Shown here: piece after piece, positions 37,901 to 44,984 of the stretch | Position numbering within the stretch: the stretch's first letter is position 1 | How the letters are laid out: each line of letters starts with the position of its first letter | Assembly (NCBI RefSeq): GCF_024139115.2 | Contig: NC_085141.1 | Span: forward strand, 216,231,783-216,295,782 | Direction: 5' to 3' | DNA length: 64,000 nucleotides | From: Armigeres subalbatus | Taxonomy: Eukaryota; Arthropoda; Insecta; Diptera; Culicidae | The notes under the pieces: generated by a model | What the model saw: the letters and a program-made list of their open reading frames with translations, nothing else | Database searches by the model: none | Told to the model about the DNA's origin: nothing | Program-made: the position numbers and the translations under genes

Positions 37901-38211
37901 CGGAGTAGATAATTCTGCCAAAGAACAGTTGGCAAAGCAGGTGCTCTCGCAAAGCCAGATGACATTTCCATTCATCGGCATTTTTTCGACGTATGCTTGT
38001 ATGTGTGGGTCGTTCATGATCAAAATATTTTTTTTATTGGTTATGTTGCGTTTTTACGATTCATATTTTAATTTTGTAACTTTTTTGTACTTGGAAAGTG
38101 CATCAAAAGGAAAACAGCATCATGCTAATCAAATCAAAATAGATGAGAATAAAAAACAATGCAATTCTATTTCGAAGACAAAACAAAAAAGCAACTCACC
38201 ATCCTGCTCAT
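1694..38211 (-). CDS. sno: strawberry notch (sno/SBNO) gene, N-terminal half, ten exons
   Basis: Strawberry notch is a nuclear SF2-helicase-like co-regulator that acts with Notch and EGFR signalling in Drosophila (family knowledge). The joined exons code for about 690 residues; the human SBNO1 protein is about 1390, so the C-terminal half lies beyond the left edge. Seen here: a short basic start, an acidic stretch (exon 2), a Ser/Gly/Pro-rich N-terminal part (exons 3-5), a Glu-rich linker followed by the conserved [14 protein letters not shown], the Walker A motif GAGVGKGRT near residue 355, the DEAD-type box DECH near residue 470, and [16 protein letters not shown] typical of the family. All exon junctions have GT/AG borders and compatible phases. 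Long introns (18.8, 8.3 and 6.3 kb) are filled with transposons. Helicase exons 7-10 are certain; the link to exons 1 and 2 rests on phase, strand and composition. Confidence 0.9.
2047..2200 (-). CDS. sno: sno exon 9
   Basis: A 154-base exon coding [20 protein letters not shown] and [17 protein letters not shown]. It is followed by a 72-base intron (1975-2046) that has no stop in frame, so the reading frame appears open through it; the homologue lacks those 24 residues. Confidence 0.93.
2261..2667 (-). CDS. sno: sno exon 8, DECH box
   Basis: A 407-base exon. It contains [20 protein letters not shown] followed by FDECHKAKN (motif II) and [20 protein letters not shown] (motif III region). The family match is nearly residue for residue. 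Confidence 0.97.
2727..3112 (-). CDS. sno: sno exon 7, Walker A
   Basis: A 386-base exon covering the start of the helicase-like domain: [32 protein letters not shown], then [18 protein letters not shown] (Walker A) and [16 protein letters not shown]. These are near-invariant in SBNO1/2 and fly sno. Confidence 0.97.
3172..3256 (-). CDS. sno: sno exon 6, Glu-rich linker
   Basis: An 85-base exon. It codes a Glu-rich run followed by [14 protein letters not shown], which matches the conserved segment that precedes the helicase region in SBNO proteins. It is separated from exon 7 by a 59-base intron. Confidence 0.9.
3706..3920 (-). CDS. sno: sno exon 5 with polyglutamine run
   Basis: A 215-base exon, acceptor ACACCAG and donor GTATGT. 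It codes an Asn/Gln/Met-rich segment ([16 protein letters not shown], later a short QQQQQ). It ends in phase 0, which suits exon 6. Confidence 0.8.
3921..5160. other. sno intron 4, left part, no gene seen
   Basis: AT-rich intron. Around 4880-5090 is a segment (ACACACATACAGACATC then CTGAGTCGATTGGTATAAAA then GTTGTACGAGAGAGGCAAA) that I remember as a very common Aedes dispersed repeat. The repeat family is from memory and was not checked. Confidence 0.4.
5168..5314. repeat. Small inverted-repeat element (MITE-like)
   Basis: TTAGGGCCGAT at the left faces ATCGGCCCTAGG at the right, about 145 bases apart. It holds a GGTACAAAAA tandem microrepeat. No clear target duplication is seen. Confidence 0.4.
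5441..6700 (+). pseudogene. BEL/Pao protease and reverse transcriptase remnant
   Basis: Protease-like [20 protein letters not shown] is followed, after frame changes, by RT pieces ([57 protein letters not shown], where the catalytic YVDD-type motif reads YVDI). The thumb and connection region ([18 protein letters not shown]) runs to about 6700. Several frameshifts and stops make this a dead copy. Confidence 0.8.
6712..6970 (-). mobile_element. Feilai-like tRNA-derived SINE inserted in the BEL element
   Basis: On the minus strand a B-box-like GGGTTCGATTCCCGG (6939-6953) is followed by a conserved body and a GAA triplet tail, read as TTCTTCTTCTTCTTC at 6721. This organisation matches Feilai, the Aedes SINE with triplet tail repeats (remembered). 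The A-box end looks truncated. Confidence 0.7.
7002..7906 (+). pseudogene. BEL/Pao integrase remnant
   Basis: An HHCC-type region ([32 protein letters not shown]) and core ([27 protein letters not shown]) are followed by the typical end [18 protein letters not shown] and [17 protein letters not shown]. Part of the core between SYRPK and the DNG motif is missing, and the frame changes twice. Confidence 0.8.
7957..8155. mobile_element. Foldback element built from TTAGGCATAATGGACG repeats
   Basis: Inserted in the BEL 3' LTR. The uninterrupted LTR sequence is visible in the 5' LTR (ATGACG|AAACGAATGG), which fixes the borders and gives an ACG target duplication. Each arm is 3-5 tandem copies of GGCATAATGGACGTTA in opposite orientation around a short spacer. 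It does not code. Confidence 0.7.
9000..9330 (+). pseudogene. Tc1/mariner-like transposase fragment
   Basis: RKLYDQ and then [20 protein letters not shown] match the region around the first catalytic Asp of culicine Tc1-like transposases (consensus [12 protein letters not shown], from memory). No full-length frame and no TIRs are visible. Confidence 0.55.
9378..9570 (-). mobile_element. tRNA-derived SINE, degraded copy
   Basis: Shares GTGAATATGTATATTATGTGG, then ATTGATTTGAAAAATGTATT and CTTCGATGGGACTCG with copies at 15297 and 45706. The tRNA-like head lies at the right, read on the minus strand; the B box is damaged here. Confidence 0.55.
9900..11660 (+). pseudogene. RTE-like LINE remnant: endonuclease end and RT C-terminus
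   Basis: [20 protein letters not shown] and [20 protein letters not shown] are the end of an APE-type endonuclease and the linker. [20 protein letters not shown] and later [18 protein letters not shown] belong before and after the RT core. Most of the RT core is deleted and many frame changes are present. The clade (RTE-like) is inferred from wording shared with the element at 17819-19937. Confidence 0.65.
12222..12431 (-). CDS. sno: sno exon 4
   Basis: A 210-base exon, acceptor CATATTAG and donor GTAAGTT. It codes a Gly/Ser-rich stretch that includes [20 protein letters not shown]. It is 286 bases from exon 3 and in the same phase. Confidence 0.75.
12718..12933 (-). CDS. sno: sno exon 3
   Basis: A 216-base exon between acceptor CACTCCAG and donor GTGAGTA. 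It codes a Lys/Ser/Gly-rich low-complexity piece (for example [17 protein letters not shown]). Phase 1 at both ends. This is the poorly conserved N-terminal part of the protein. Confidence 0.75.
12934..17150. other. sno intron 2, right of exon 3: mostly unassigned
   Basis: No gene found. At 13912 there is an element end, CAGGGCTGTTACAAAC with TCCGCGAAATTCGCG, like the ends of the element at 27589-29834. At 15297-15380 there is a fragment of the tRNA-derived SINE. At 16330-16430 an AATAAATAATAAG-rich stretch resembles an LTR or 3' end but is unassigned. Confidence 0.5.
17687..17819 (+). pseudogene. BEL/Pao gag N-terminal fragment
   Basis: From the ATG at 17687: [20 protein letters not shown] then [19 protein letters not shown], which is the usual start of BEL gag proteins. 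It is cut off where the LINE begins. The sequence from about 17257 (TGTTTGACAGCC) to 17686 includes an AATAAATACA signal and may be its LTR and leader. Confidence 0.55.
17819..19937 (-). pseudogene. RTE-like non-LTR retrotransposon ORF2, reverse transcriptase
   Basis: Read right to left: linker (NLNG..., [20 protein letters not shown]), RT palm ([56 protein letters not shown]), then after the inserted element [30 protein letters not shown] (catalytic ADD), [18 protein letters not shown] and [19 protein letters not shown]. Fragmented by stops and by the insertion at 18613-19190. The 5' endonuclease is missing. Confidence 0.8.
18613..19190. mobile_element. AT-rich TIR element made of ATTAATCAT repeats, inserted in the LINE
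   Basis: The ends CAGAGCATTAGTGA and (reverse complement of the right end) CAGAGCGTTAATGA are inverted repeats, flanked by TGCA on both sides. Removing 578 bases plus one TGCA joins the two RT halves in frame. The interior is a drifting tandem array of ATTAATCAT/ATTTAATCATT words with no coding capacity. It looks like a non-autonomous DNA transposon. Confidence 0.75.
20020..20400 (-). pseudogene. Second LINE reverse-transcriptase fragment
   Basis: In several minus-strand frames: [22 protein letters not shown], then RQILQ-like and [16 protein letters not shown]. These are scrambled pieces of the same RTE-like RT region as the neighbour. Short and heavily mutated. Confidence 0.5.
20979..21337 (+). 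repeat. Left terminal inverted repeat of the composite
   Basis: Begins CCCGTTTCGGTCTGACCTAG and contains GCCGGATTTATTAAGGGGGG. The same sequence appears inverted at 26380-26747 with few mismatches. Confidence 0.85.
21338..22618 (-). repeat. Satellite array, left arm (about 8 monomers)
   Basis: Monomer of about 152 bp: GCGACATATCAAACTCCATG ... TTTTGGACACATTGGCC ... GAAGTGTTCCCGGGA ... GCACCGAAACCCATCTT. This arm is oriented opposite to the right arm. The orientation switch lies close to 22620. Confidence 0.9.
22620..26370 (+). repeat. Satellite array, right arm (about 24 monomers) with higher-order repeat
   Basis: The spacing of GATGGGTTTCGGTGCTAATC is mostly 152 bases (for example 23769, 23921, 24073, 24225). 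A block of five monomers (about 760 bp) repeats: variants at 24178 recur at 24937 and about 25698. Some monomers in 22620-23760 are shortened or hybrid. Confidence 0.9.
26380..26747 (-). repeat. Right terminal inverted repeat of the composite
   Basis: Reverse complement of the left terminus, ending in CTAGGTCAGACCGAAACGGG before TTAA. High identity between the termini argues for recent mobility or gene conversion. Confidence 0.85.
27589..29834. mobile_element. 2.25-kb non-autonomous TIR element with TCCGCGCC subterminal repeats
   Basis: The ends are CAGGGTTGTT and its inverse AACAACCCTG. Flanks share TATATA, which may be a 6-8 bp target duplication in AT-rich DNA. Subterminal TCCGCGCCAAATCCGCG repeats occur near both ends in the same orientation. 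The interior is AT-rich, with frequent AATTCC/GGAATT words, and has no transposase. The CAGGG end suggests a hAT- or P-like superfamily, not proven. Confidence 0.65.
29850..30980. other. sno intron 2, unassigned
   Basis: AT-rich. No gene, TIR pair or RNA signal recognised. Confidence 0.4.
30985..31339. mobile_element. Foldback MITE, 355 bp
   Basis: CACGGTGTG at the left and CACACCGTG at the right bound arms of roughly 85 bases: TTTTTCAAAAATCAGTATCT ... CACGAAAGTA on one side and its inverse on the other. A poly-C tract lies in the middle. No clear target duplication. Confidence 0.6.
31340..31770. other. sno intron 2, end next to exon 2
   Basis: Nothing firmly recognised. 31440-31610 is less AT-rich and could be a worn repeat. 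Confidence 0.35.
31771..31876 (-). CDS. sno: sno exon 2 (acidic)
   Basis: Acceptor TTCGCAG and donor GTAAGAT bound a 106-base exon coding [20 protein letters not shown] and then a run of Asp/Glu ending in EIEVP. It starts in phase 0 (fits exon 1) and ends in phase 1 (fits exon 3). Assignment to sno comes from strand, phase and position; an acidic stretch alone is not diagnostic. Confidence 0.6.
32191..33217 (+). pseudogene. BEL/Pao gag remnant
   Basis: A charged coiled-coil-like stretch ([28 protein letters not shown]) is followed by acidic repeats. Then comes the BEL gag core: [40 protein letters not shown] and [20 protein letters not shown]. Confidence 0.75.
33248..33706 (+). pseudogene. 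BEL/Pao protease region
   Basis: [20 protein letters not shown] and [20 protein letters not shown] match the part after the protease catalytic site. [14 protein letters not shown] is a BEL hallmark. Confidence 0.75.
33775..34580 (+). pseudogene. BEL/Pao reverse transcriptase, truncated
   Basis: [40 protein letters not shown] and [13 protein letters not shown] lead to a stop at about 34159. After it come [20 protein letters not shown] and [10 protein letters not shown]; the usual YVDD reads YVND. The fragment fades out after VLGVIWK. Confidence 0.8.
34657..35263 (-). mobile_element. SINE with tRNA-like head and TCAAGC tail, 21-bp target duplication
   Basis: Flanked by direct repeats GTTGTTCAAATTTTGCGTGGC (34636-34656) and its copy with one mismatch (35264-35284). 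The right end read on the minus strand looks like a tRNA: GGCTTGGTAGTCATATGGC ... GGTCATGGGTTCAATCC (B box). The left end is a short TCAAGC repeat tail. Length 607 bases. The family name is not known to me. Confidence 0.75.
35381..35974. mobile_element. AT-rich TIR element, 594 bp
   Basis: Ends CGCACGCAGAGAAA and TTTCTCTGCGTGCG. The interior is AT-rich with short AAATTTTT/AAAATATT words. A target duplication is not evident. MITE-like. Confidence 0.55.
36027..36145 (-). mobile_element. Feilai-like SINE fragment
   Basis: Repeats the 6860-6955 sequence (CATGAGGCTATCACGATGATA, then GACCGGGAATCGAACCCAGCC). On the minus strand the B-box GGTTCGATTCCCGG is intact. The tail half is missing. Confidence 0.65.
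36150..37600. other. sno intron 1, unassigned
   Basis: AT-rich with no gene seen. At 37080-37125 there is AATCGCGCGAAATCCACGC followed by GTAACAACC, a lone end of the CAGGGTTGTT family. Open frames at 37625-38020 on both strands have no recognisable domain and fall within the predicted intron. Confidence 0.4.
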
Positions 38212-38475
38212 GTTTTTTTTTCTGGCCAAGAAAAACTTTACACTTTTTGTAACACTTTGAAACTTTGCAGCACTTCACACAGGCTTTACAATGATTAAAT
38301 GTACTGTTCACCAAGTTTTGCCAACAGCAAAGTACCGAAAGTTTTTACCAAATTATTAAAATCTCCGATTTTCACTAGCACAAAAAAAGTTTTTTTTTCA
38401 CTCTGCAGAACCGTGCGTTTTCTGCGCGCTGCTAAAGATTACGCGACCGATTCGAGCTGTCTCCTGAATGAAACT
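38200..38475 (-). CDS. sno: sno exon 1: 5' UTR and first four codons (predicted)
   Basis: Predicted transcript start at 38475 and donor GTGAGT at 38199-38194. The first ATG in the leader is at 38211-38209 in a good insect context (A at -3) and opens only MSRM before the splice site, ending in phase 0. No earlier ATG is visible in the 264-base leader, which is rich in GTGAA/AAGTG words common in mosquito 5' UTRs. The phase fits exon 2. cDNA support is not available, so assignment to sno is inferred. Confidence 0.55.
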
Positions 38476-38480
38476 GACAG
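38442..38480 (-). promoter_or_regulatory. Core promoter: Inr plus DPE, probable sno start site
   Basis: On the minus strand TCAGTT (arthropod initiator) places +1 at 38475. The downstream promoter element GGTCGC falls at exactly +28 to +33 (38448-38443), matching RGWYV with the required spacing. No TATA box is seen. The surrounding 38400-38560 is more GC- and CpG-rich than the flanks. The downstream leader and donor support a true start site. Confidence 0.5.
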
Positions 38481-38639
38481 ATCGATCCGAAGAAGAAAAT
38501 GCTTTTCTCGTTCACTGATTCGCATTTCACGCTCTTCTCACTGCTCACTGATGTGGTCACTCACGGAAAAAGTCGATAAAGAGACGTCACGATCCCGATC
38601 TCGCTTAACTTTTCAAAAGGACCTAAGTAACATTGTTTT

Positions 38640-38882
38640 CTTGAATTCAAGACAAAATTTTCAAAACGACTTATCTGCTTTTGTAAACAAAGATTCAAAC
38701 GACGATTTAACGAATCTGATAGCTCTCCCACGCAAACCAACACCATCAATAGTTAGGTGAAGGATTCCGCTACCTGTTGATGGAGCTGGTTTGCGTGGGA
38801 GAGCTATCAGATTCGTCAAATTGTCGTTTGAATCTTTGTTTTCAAAAGCAGATAAGTCGTTTTGAAAATTTTGTCTTGAATT
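38640..38882. repeat. Long hairpin (about 100-base arms) just upstream of the sno start
   Basis: TTGAATTCAAGACAAAATTT ... CTATCAGATT-type arm sequence on the left pairs with the same sequence inverted on the right, around a loop near 38750-38785. Near-perfect pairing with small gaps. It begins about 165 bases upstream of the predicted start. Confidence 0.75.
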
Positions 38883-38965
38883 AATTTGAGTACTGCAATC
38901 AAAAACATTCATATTGGTCTGTTGATCGCAATGTTCACATTAATTCATGAAAAAGATGTTAATTA

Positions 38966-39206
38966 GGCTCTGTCTCATTTCCCGAATCAAATTTAATTTT
39001 ACTTAAAACTGACAGTTCAAAAATTTAAAATTCACCCGGCCATAAGAATGGCTGCGTGCTACCCAGCAATTCCAATAAGACATCGATCAAGAATGATTCG
39101 AAATCTGTCAAAAGTAATCCTGCTCACCCAGCAGGGTTATTTGATAATTATTGAACTGTCACTTTTAAGTTTAATTTGAGTTTAATTATCCAATTGAGAC
39201 AGAGCC
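38966..39206. mobile_element. MITE, 241 bp, TTA target duplication
   Basis: Ends GGCTCTGTCTCATT and AATTGAGACAGAGCC, flanked by TTA (38963-38965 and 39207-39209). A 3-bp TTA duplication suits PIF/Harbinger-type elements. Confidence 0.65.
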
Positions 39207-39229
39207 TTAGGCCCGTAAATAAAGTCACT

Positions 39230-40010
39230 AATGACACACTGGTGGTATAAGAACCATGGTACAAGAATCTTGAAATGAATACCATACCAATTATTGTCTT
39301 TATCAAAGACAGTCAGGGAATAATTTTGTTGTTCTATTGTATTGCGCACTTCCCACCTCGATGGACTCCGCACTTCAGAAGTGCGACATAATCATAAGTG
39401 CGAGATGTCAAAATCCTTTGTTCTCCAGGTTGGCGGGCTGACGAATCGGGTGAATCGGGTTGGCGCCAACGAAAGTTGTTTATGTTTTCGAATGAACACG
39501 TGGGCTCTGCACGGTTGCCAGAATATTTAGTTTGATCAGACGCTAGTAAAACAATAATGATTTGTAGTTAAAGTTAAACTTTTCGCTACTTTCAAGTCAG
39601 TTATAATTTGAATTCTTTGGGGAAACATAAGGATGATTGCAATAGTGGTTCAACAAAAATTGATTTTTCAAGTTTCATACATTTAGATGAACTTTGAAAT
39701 AATAATAAATAATCTAAAACATTTGACATCACTGCTCGAAGTGCGATCTATGATTTTCCCAAAAATCCATCGAGAGCTGAAATCGGCAATACCATGGTAC
39801 AAAAGTACCACAGGTGTGTCCTTAATAGTATGGGACACACACTTGTGGTATACCATGGTACAAATATTTATAGCATGGTACAAAAATCTTGAAATGAGTG
39901 CCATACCAATTATTGTCTTCATTAAAGATAACCTTGAAATTATTTTCTTGTCGCCTTGTACCATGGTACGAATACCACAAGTGTGTGCCCCATATAAGAG
40001 GTGGCAGAGT
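39230..40010. repeat. Related ACCATGGTAC repeat segments
   Basis: Two related segments (39230-39330 and 39850-39990) share CTTGAAATGA, CCATACCAATTATTGTCTT and ACCATGGTAC palindromes next to CACACTTGTGGTAT words in both orientations. They look like parts of a foldback repeat. Confidence 0.5.
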
Positions 40011-40642
40011 GTTTACCAAGGTTAGAAAAAAGTACCTAATATTAGGTACTTTTCACTCAAATCGGGGGTTTTGTGTGGGAACCAAGGGCTGGGAAGCTGA
40101 GCACAATGTCACAAGCACACTTTGTGCCATGTGTCGGAGCACTATTCACCAACAAGGAACAATAAATAAACAAATTGTGGCACACTTTCGACATTGACAT
40201 TGGCAGAATGTCAGAAATTGGCAACCTTGCCAACTACTGTCATTCTTTTCCCGCTTTTTCCAAACATATAAAGTAAACATCCCATTGTTAAAATTTCTTG
40301 TTTCTTTAGACATGAACAGCTTAGTTTTTCGGAGCGAATCGTTTGTTTTCATGCGAACAATAGTGCAAGCATAAATTTATTGAGACTGATGGCACCCGAT
40401 ATCAAAACGATCAAAATTATGAATCTATCTGTTGGTTTGAGCTTGCTTGTGCGAAAGGATTCGATGGATCAGCGAGAGGATCATTGATTGTAGAAGAGAA
40501 AAGATAGCTTAGGGGTTTATTGTTGATTTCAAGTATTTGAAAACAACTCACTAATCACTGTATTATGAAGTGGAAAGCTATTTGCATATTTATCTTCTCT
40601 CTTCTCTAAAATCTCATCCGTCATATTTTATTTAAACATATA

Positions 40643-40923
40643 CAGTGAACGTTCGCTAATTGGGGTTTTTCTAGTTGGGGCGCTTTTTAGTTGGGGGTTC
40701 GCTAATTGGGACGAAATCCAATTAAAAAGCAGCTAAACGTCACAATGTGATGTCGAAAATGCGTTGACGTTTGGTTTCCGTGTTTGGCGGGATCGATATT
40801 TTCTGGCGCGTGAAATCAATGCAAAAAGTAAACAACATTGACGCTTGTCAAAACGCCCCAATTAGCGAACGGCATATTCGCTAGTTGGGGTGAGGTCGTG
40901 CCCCAATTAGCGAACGATCACTG
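40643..40923. mobile_element. MITE, 281 bp, TA target duplication
   Basis: Ends CAGTGAACGTTCGCTAATTG and its inverse CAATTAGCGAACGATCACTG with TA on both sides. Several internal TTGGGG/CGCTAATTGGG repeats. Tc1/mariner-type MITE by target site. Confidence 0.7.
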
Positions 40924-41164
40924 TACCCACATGTTCCAATTTCTAGAGCAGACAGGAAATCTTAAATCGTTGGCAAACTCCTGTTCCATTCGCAATTTGA
41001 AAATGAACGGATGAACGAACATGAAGTTACCTGAAAACACAAGTAACCATGGAGCTATATATGATTGCAAATAATACAGTCATTAAAGTTGACTTAAAGC
41101 GAAAAAAGGCCCTTTTACGACCGAAATATTGCTTCATTACTTAGATATGTTGAAATAAAATATA

Positions 41165-41292
41165 AGTTAAAGCCCCAAACACAATGTCAGCGGAACGGCG
41201 ACGGCAACGGCAAATTTGACAGTTAGCCCATATATTTTCTGTCAAATTTGCCGTTTCCGTTGCCGTTCCGCTAACATTGTGTTTGGGGCTTA
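41165..41292. repeat. Perfect-arm hairpin MITE, about 125 bp
   Basis: AGCCCCAAACACAATGT, then GCGGAACGGC and GGCAAATTTGACAG, are repeated inverted after a 17-base loop. It lies in the intergenic space between the two host genes. Confidence 0.7.
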
Positions 41293-41724
41293 ATGCATCG
41301 CTGCATTCGTAACGCTAAACTAGTGTATCGTTGCTTGACAGTTGATGAATAAATGCATCTTTACATCGTTAAAATTGATCTAATGCAATTAGCATTTAAT
41401 ATGCTGTTCTATGATTTAATACATGCATTAATTAATGCTTGATGGTTACTTGGGAAGTTAGTTCATTTGCCGAGATTCACACGCGAAGAAAGTAAAATAG
41501 TTGGAAATACAATTGATTATGCCGGCCGTTGCTGAACTAAATCAGCACCAGCAGCCAGGATGATGCTCTGCATAAAATTTGGTCCGTTAAGACGCTGCGA
41601 GGAGGCGCTAGTTCAATCACTTCCGACACTGCAGTTCATGATGAATTATTTCCGCAAATATCCAAAAGGCCTTGATATCATTTTGAAGCGCCTTCCGGAC
41701 GATAAGAACATTTCCATCTCTTCC

Positions 41725-41960
41725 CCTCCGGTTAATTTGGCATCTTCATTTAAAAAGGGCGAAACCGCTTTTGTAACAAAGGCTTCTTCCGTCGCTGGTG
41801 GGCTAATGTGTGCGCACCAATGCAATCCTGTGCCATTTAATGAAAGGATAGAAAACGCTGCTGTCATTGGATTGCGTGTGTTAGCCCACAAGTGACGAGA
41901 GAAACACTTCTTTACAAACGCAATATCGTCCTTTTGAAACGTTGGAGCCAAACTGGTAAG
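41725..41960. repeat. Old imperfect inverted repeat
   Basis: The arm containing GGTGGGCTAATGTGTGCGC pairs with GCGTGTGTTAGCCCACAAG farther right. The pairing extends outward through AAAAAGGGCG / TCGTCCTTTTG with mismatches. It explains the open frames on both strands. Confidence 0.5.
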
Positions 41961-41999
41961 AATTAGAATTTCTGCCGAACTTTGTCGTTTTATCAGTAC

Positions 42000-43160
42000 T
42001 TTTGTTAATCACAAAATGTGGCATATTGCGGCACACCGTGGCGCAAAAATTTAAATGAACACACTTTGAATTGTGCTCAGCGACCTACCCCTTGCAGAAA
42101 CTTTACTTGGCAATTGAATCAGGTTGTTTGAAGGTACGAAAATGCGTTTTGCAGATTTTGTTTTTTCACCTTGTGGGTTCCATAGTGCATGAAAAATAAA
42201 CATCAACAGTTATCACATGCTGGAAGAGGCGGCAAGTTTGGTCTCATTTTGGCGCGCAAAGTTTGTTTGATGAAATATGACAGCTAGTACGCATGACGCC
42301 ATGAAGGACACCTAGCGCTACCAAACGAGATATTGCCACAGTCAGTATTCAAACGTACTTTGATTTACACAGCTTTTTGAGTAAAATTTGTTCTAGCCTG
42401 GATGTCTTTTATCTGTGTTCTAAACCCCATATGGACAAACCATGGACGTAATTTTTGAACGACACCAATAGTTTTATAAATTGTAGGTACCTATTCAAGA
42501 TGGTTTACGAATTTCTTCTGCAGCAAATGTTGTTACGTCGTGTTGTAAGTGTTGCAATTTTTTTTTCGCATGTGCGTGAAACGTTTCAACTTGACGCAAC
42601 ATTTTGACGTATCAACAATGCTGCGTGCGGAGCAGCGTAACATTTCGACGAAAGTAACATGACCTCAGTTATGGTGAGTTATCAAAACGACGTATGTGAT
42701 TTATCTGTTACAGAACATTGTAACATATATTTTTATCAAAATAACTGAAATGTTCACACGCACTGCAGACTTCAGAGTCAGTGACGATGAACCTTTTCTT
42801 AAAGTATCGTTCAGGTGTATTCAATTGCAATAAAAATGTTTAGTTTCTAAATAGAAATAAAAATAAAATCTGAAAACTTTCAAGCCTATTTTCTCAGCTT
42901 GATCAAAATGTTACATACGCTGATTTGAAAAAGTACCCGAGAAATATTTTGAAATGTTAGCACTTTTTATTACTGTGTATGTTGAAGCACTCATTTTTCA
43001 TCATTGATCATTAAATAAATATGTCGACTTTCATCATTGGAGCTCCGCACTGTTTTCACGTCGCACATCAGAGTCACACACACACGACTCCACTTATCTG
43101 TCAACAGTGTCAACAGTACAGCTTTTTTCCCTTCGATAGGTTCTTCCGATTTTCCCACAA
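42000..43160. other. Intergenic, upstream of the TLC leader
   Basis: No gene seen. It contains CACAAAATGTGGCATATTGCGG and CACACCGTGGCGC words resembling 40140-40200, probably repeat remnants. Confidence 0.35.
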
Positions 43161-43162
43161 TC

Positions 43163-43349
43163 AGTTTCCAGCGTTTCCAGACAGTGGTTTCGGAAAGTGT
43201 TTGGCTGCGGGTGGTTCGGTGGAAAACAGCAAAGGTGGGGTGTTTTCGTGTTTTCTTGTGTAGCAAATTTTCCTGCCTTCAACGAAATTCGCACAATCGC
43301 TGGCTGCGCAAAATGTTTTAATCAAAAAGTTGAGTAAGCGGATGATTCG
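43163..43349 (+). promoter_or_regulatory. Predicted non-coding leader exon and start site of the TLC gene
   Basis: An initiator-like ATCAGTTTCC puts +1 near 43163. A GC-richer stretch of about 190 bases ends at a strong donor, GATTCG|GTAAGTG. It points toward the TLC coding exon, whose 5' acceptor (GTTTCAG at 44978-44984) would join it across 1.6 kb. A good DPE is not seen. Purely a signal-based prediction. Confidence 0.35.
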
Positions 43350-44984
43350 GTAAGTGTAAAAATCTAGCGGAGTCAAGATTGTGACCAATAACAGGACTGC
43401 AAGATTTTGTACAACCAGATGCAAAATGTCTGATAAATAATGGTCATTTTTGTTGCGTAACATATTGCATGGAAAATAATGATAAGTTCATGCTTCATCA
43501 ATTGTAATTTCATAGAAAATCCTTAGTCTATAGTTGCAACAAACTATTGAGCTTCTGGATAATCAAGAAAAAAAACGATGGCCCAAAAATAATATTGATT
43601 CCGTCGTTGTTCGATCAGAATCTGTTTTTATCAGATTACTTATTTGGTACACATTTATTGAAACACCAATTGCGCACCAGATGGTCCATCTACACTTCAT
43701 AGAATTCCTAAACACAATAAATTAGATGATGAAATGGGTTTAAGATTTATTCAGTGATATCTCAATATCTCAACAGAATGATCCAATAACTATGATTCAT
43801 TATTTGTTTTGATTTTATCATAGGTTACGGAATTTCATGAGCCACTGCTGAGATTATGAACCATTCTATGCACAAACTTATTTTATCAACTTATTATCAG
43901 CAGACACTCCACAATACCTCTTCTGGAAACCATGTCGTAGTATTGTTTGAATAGTGAGGGCAACTTTTTAGGTAGCTTTTACTGCCGTGAATCGCATATT
44001 TGTCCCATATGAATAGGAAACCCAGCAAAGATGGGACAGATATGCGATTCACGGCAGTTTAGGTCAGGAAGATAACTCCAAGTGCAAGCTCCGCTATCAT
44101 TTGCTAGTAAATGTAGGTTTCCAGTGATGTTACCACATACATTTGGGATGAAATGCGATTGAGTAATAAAGCCCGGGACTTCTTCCCAGAATTTTATATA
44201 TAAATCATTTTCTCAAACGAGTCAAATAAAATTATGAAATAATAATGGTATGACTTTTAGGCACTATCATAGTTAATTATTTGTAAGAGTAATCCAAGTG
44301 TAACTTGAAAAGTGCTTAGCAAGCAAAATCGTTTGATTATTTCGACACAAAATTGATTATATAAGTGGTCTGATGAAACCATAAAGATGTGCCATATATT
44401 ACCATATTGGTTGAATGAAACAATATTCTATGAAATCTGGAGGTGCAAGATTTGATGGTGCTTTACATAGGAAGGCAACAGTCAACGGTTTGAATTTCCT
44501 AATTCCATGAGTGAAAGGGTTAATAAATTGAAGTTTTTTCCACATCCGGTGACTGTTTTTTAGACAACATTGATTTTTATGTTTGAGATCAAAATTATGA
44601 TTCGTTTTCCCTTTCTCGTTTTTATCTCGTATTTGAAAACGATGGTATTTTTTTTTCTATTTTGGTAATGGGATTTACATATTAAACGAAAAAAAAAGCT
44701 ATAAATTATTATACACATCACGATTGATCACTTGTTTATTAAATATTTCATTACTGACCAATATGCCGATCTCCATAGAGATTATAATCCATATAGCTGA
44801 AAGAATAACACACAATAGGGAATATCCATTAATTATGTAACGCAAAAATGCCACACGTTTTGTACGAAGCATCCAAAAATTTTGTAGGGATTGTCAACCC
44901 CGCTCCTTCCTTTAAGCGTTAACGTTATTTATGGATACTCCCATACCCATCTATTCATATAATTGATTCCAATCTTCGTTTCAG
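43350..44984. other. Predicted first intron of the TLC gene
   Basis: AT-rich. At 43984-44060 there is a 76-base palindromic MITE: CTGCCGTGAATCGCATAT and its inverse. Otherwise nothing recognised. Confidence 0.4.

Noticed and set aside
37625..38023. Open frames on both strands, including a Cys-containing minus-strand peptide ([12 protein letters not shown])
   Set aside because: They fall inside predicted sno intron 1, have no splice signals in phase with exon 1 and no recognised domain.
42991..43463. Overlapping open frames on both strands at the TLC leader
   Set aside because: Short, in several frames at once, and better explained by GC-richer leader and promoter sequence.
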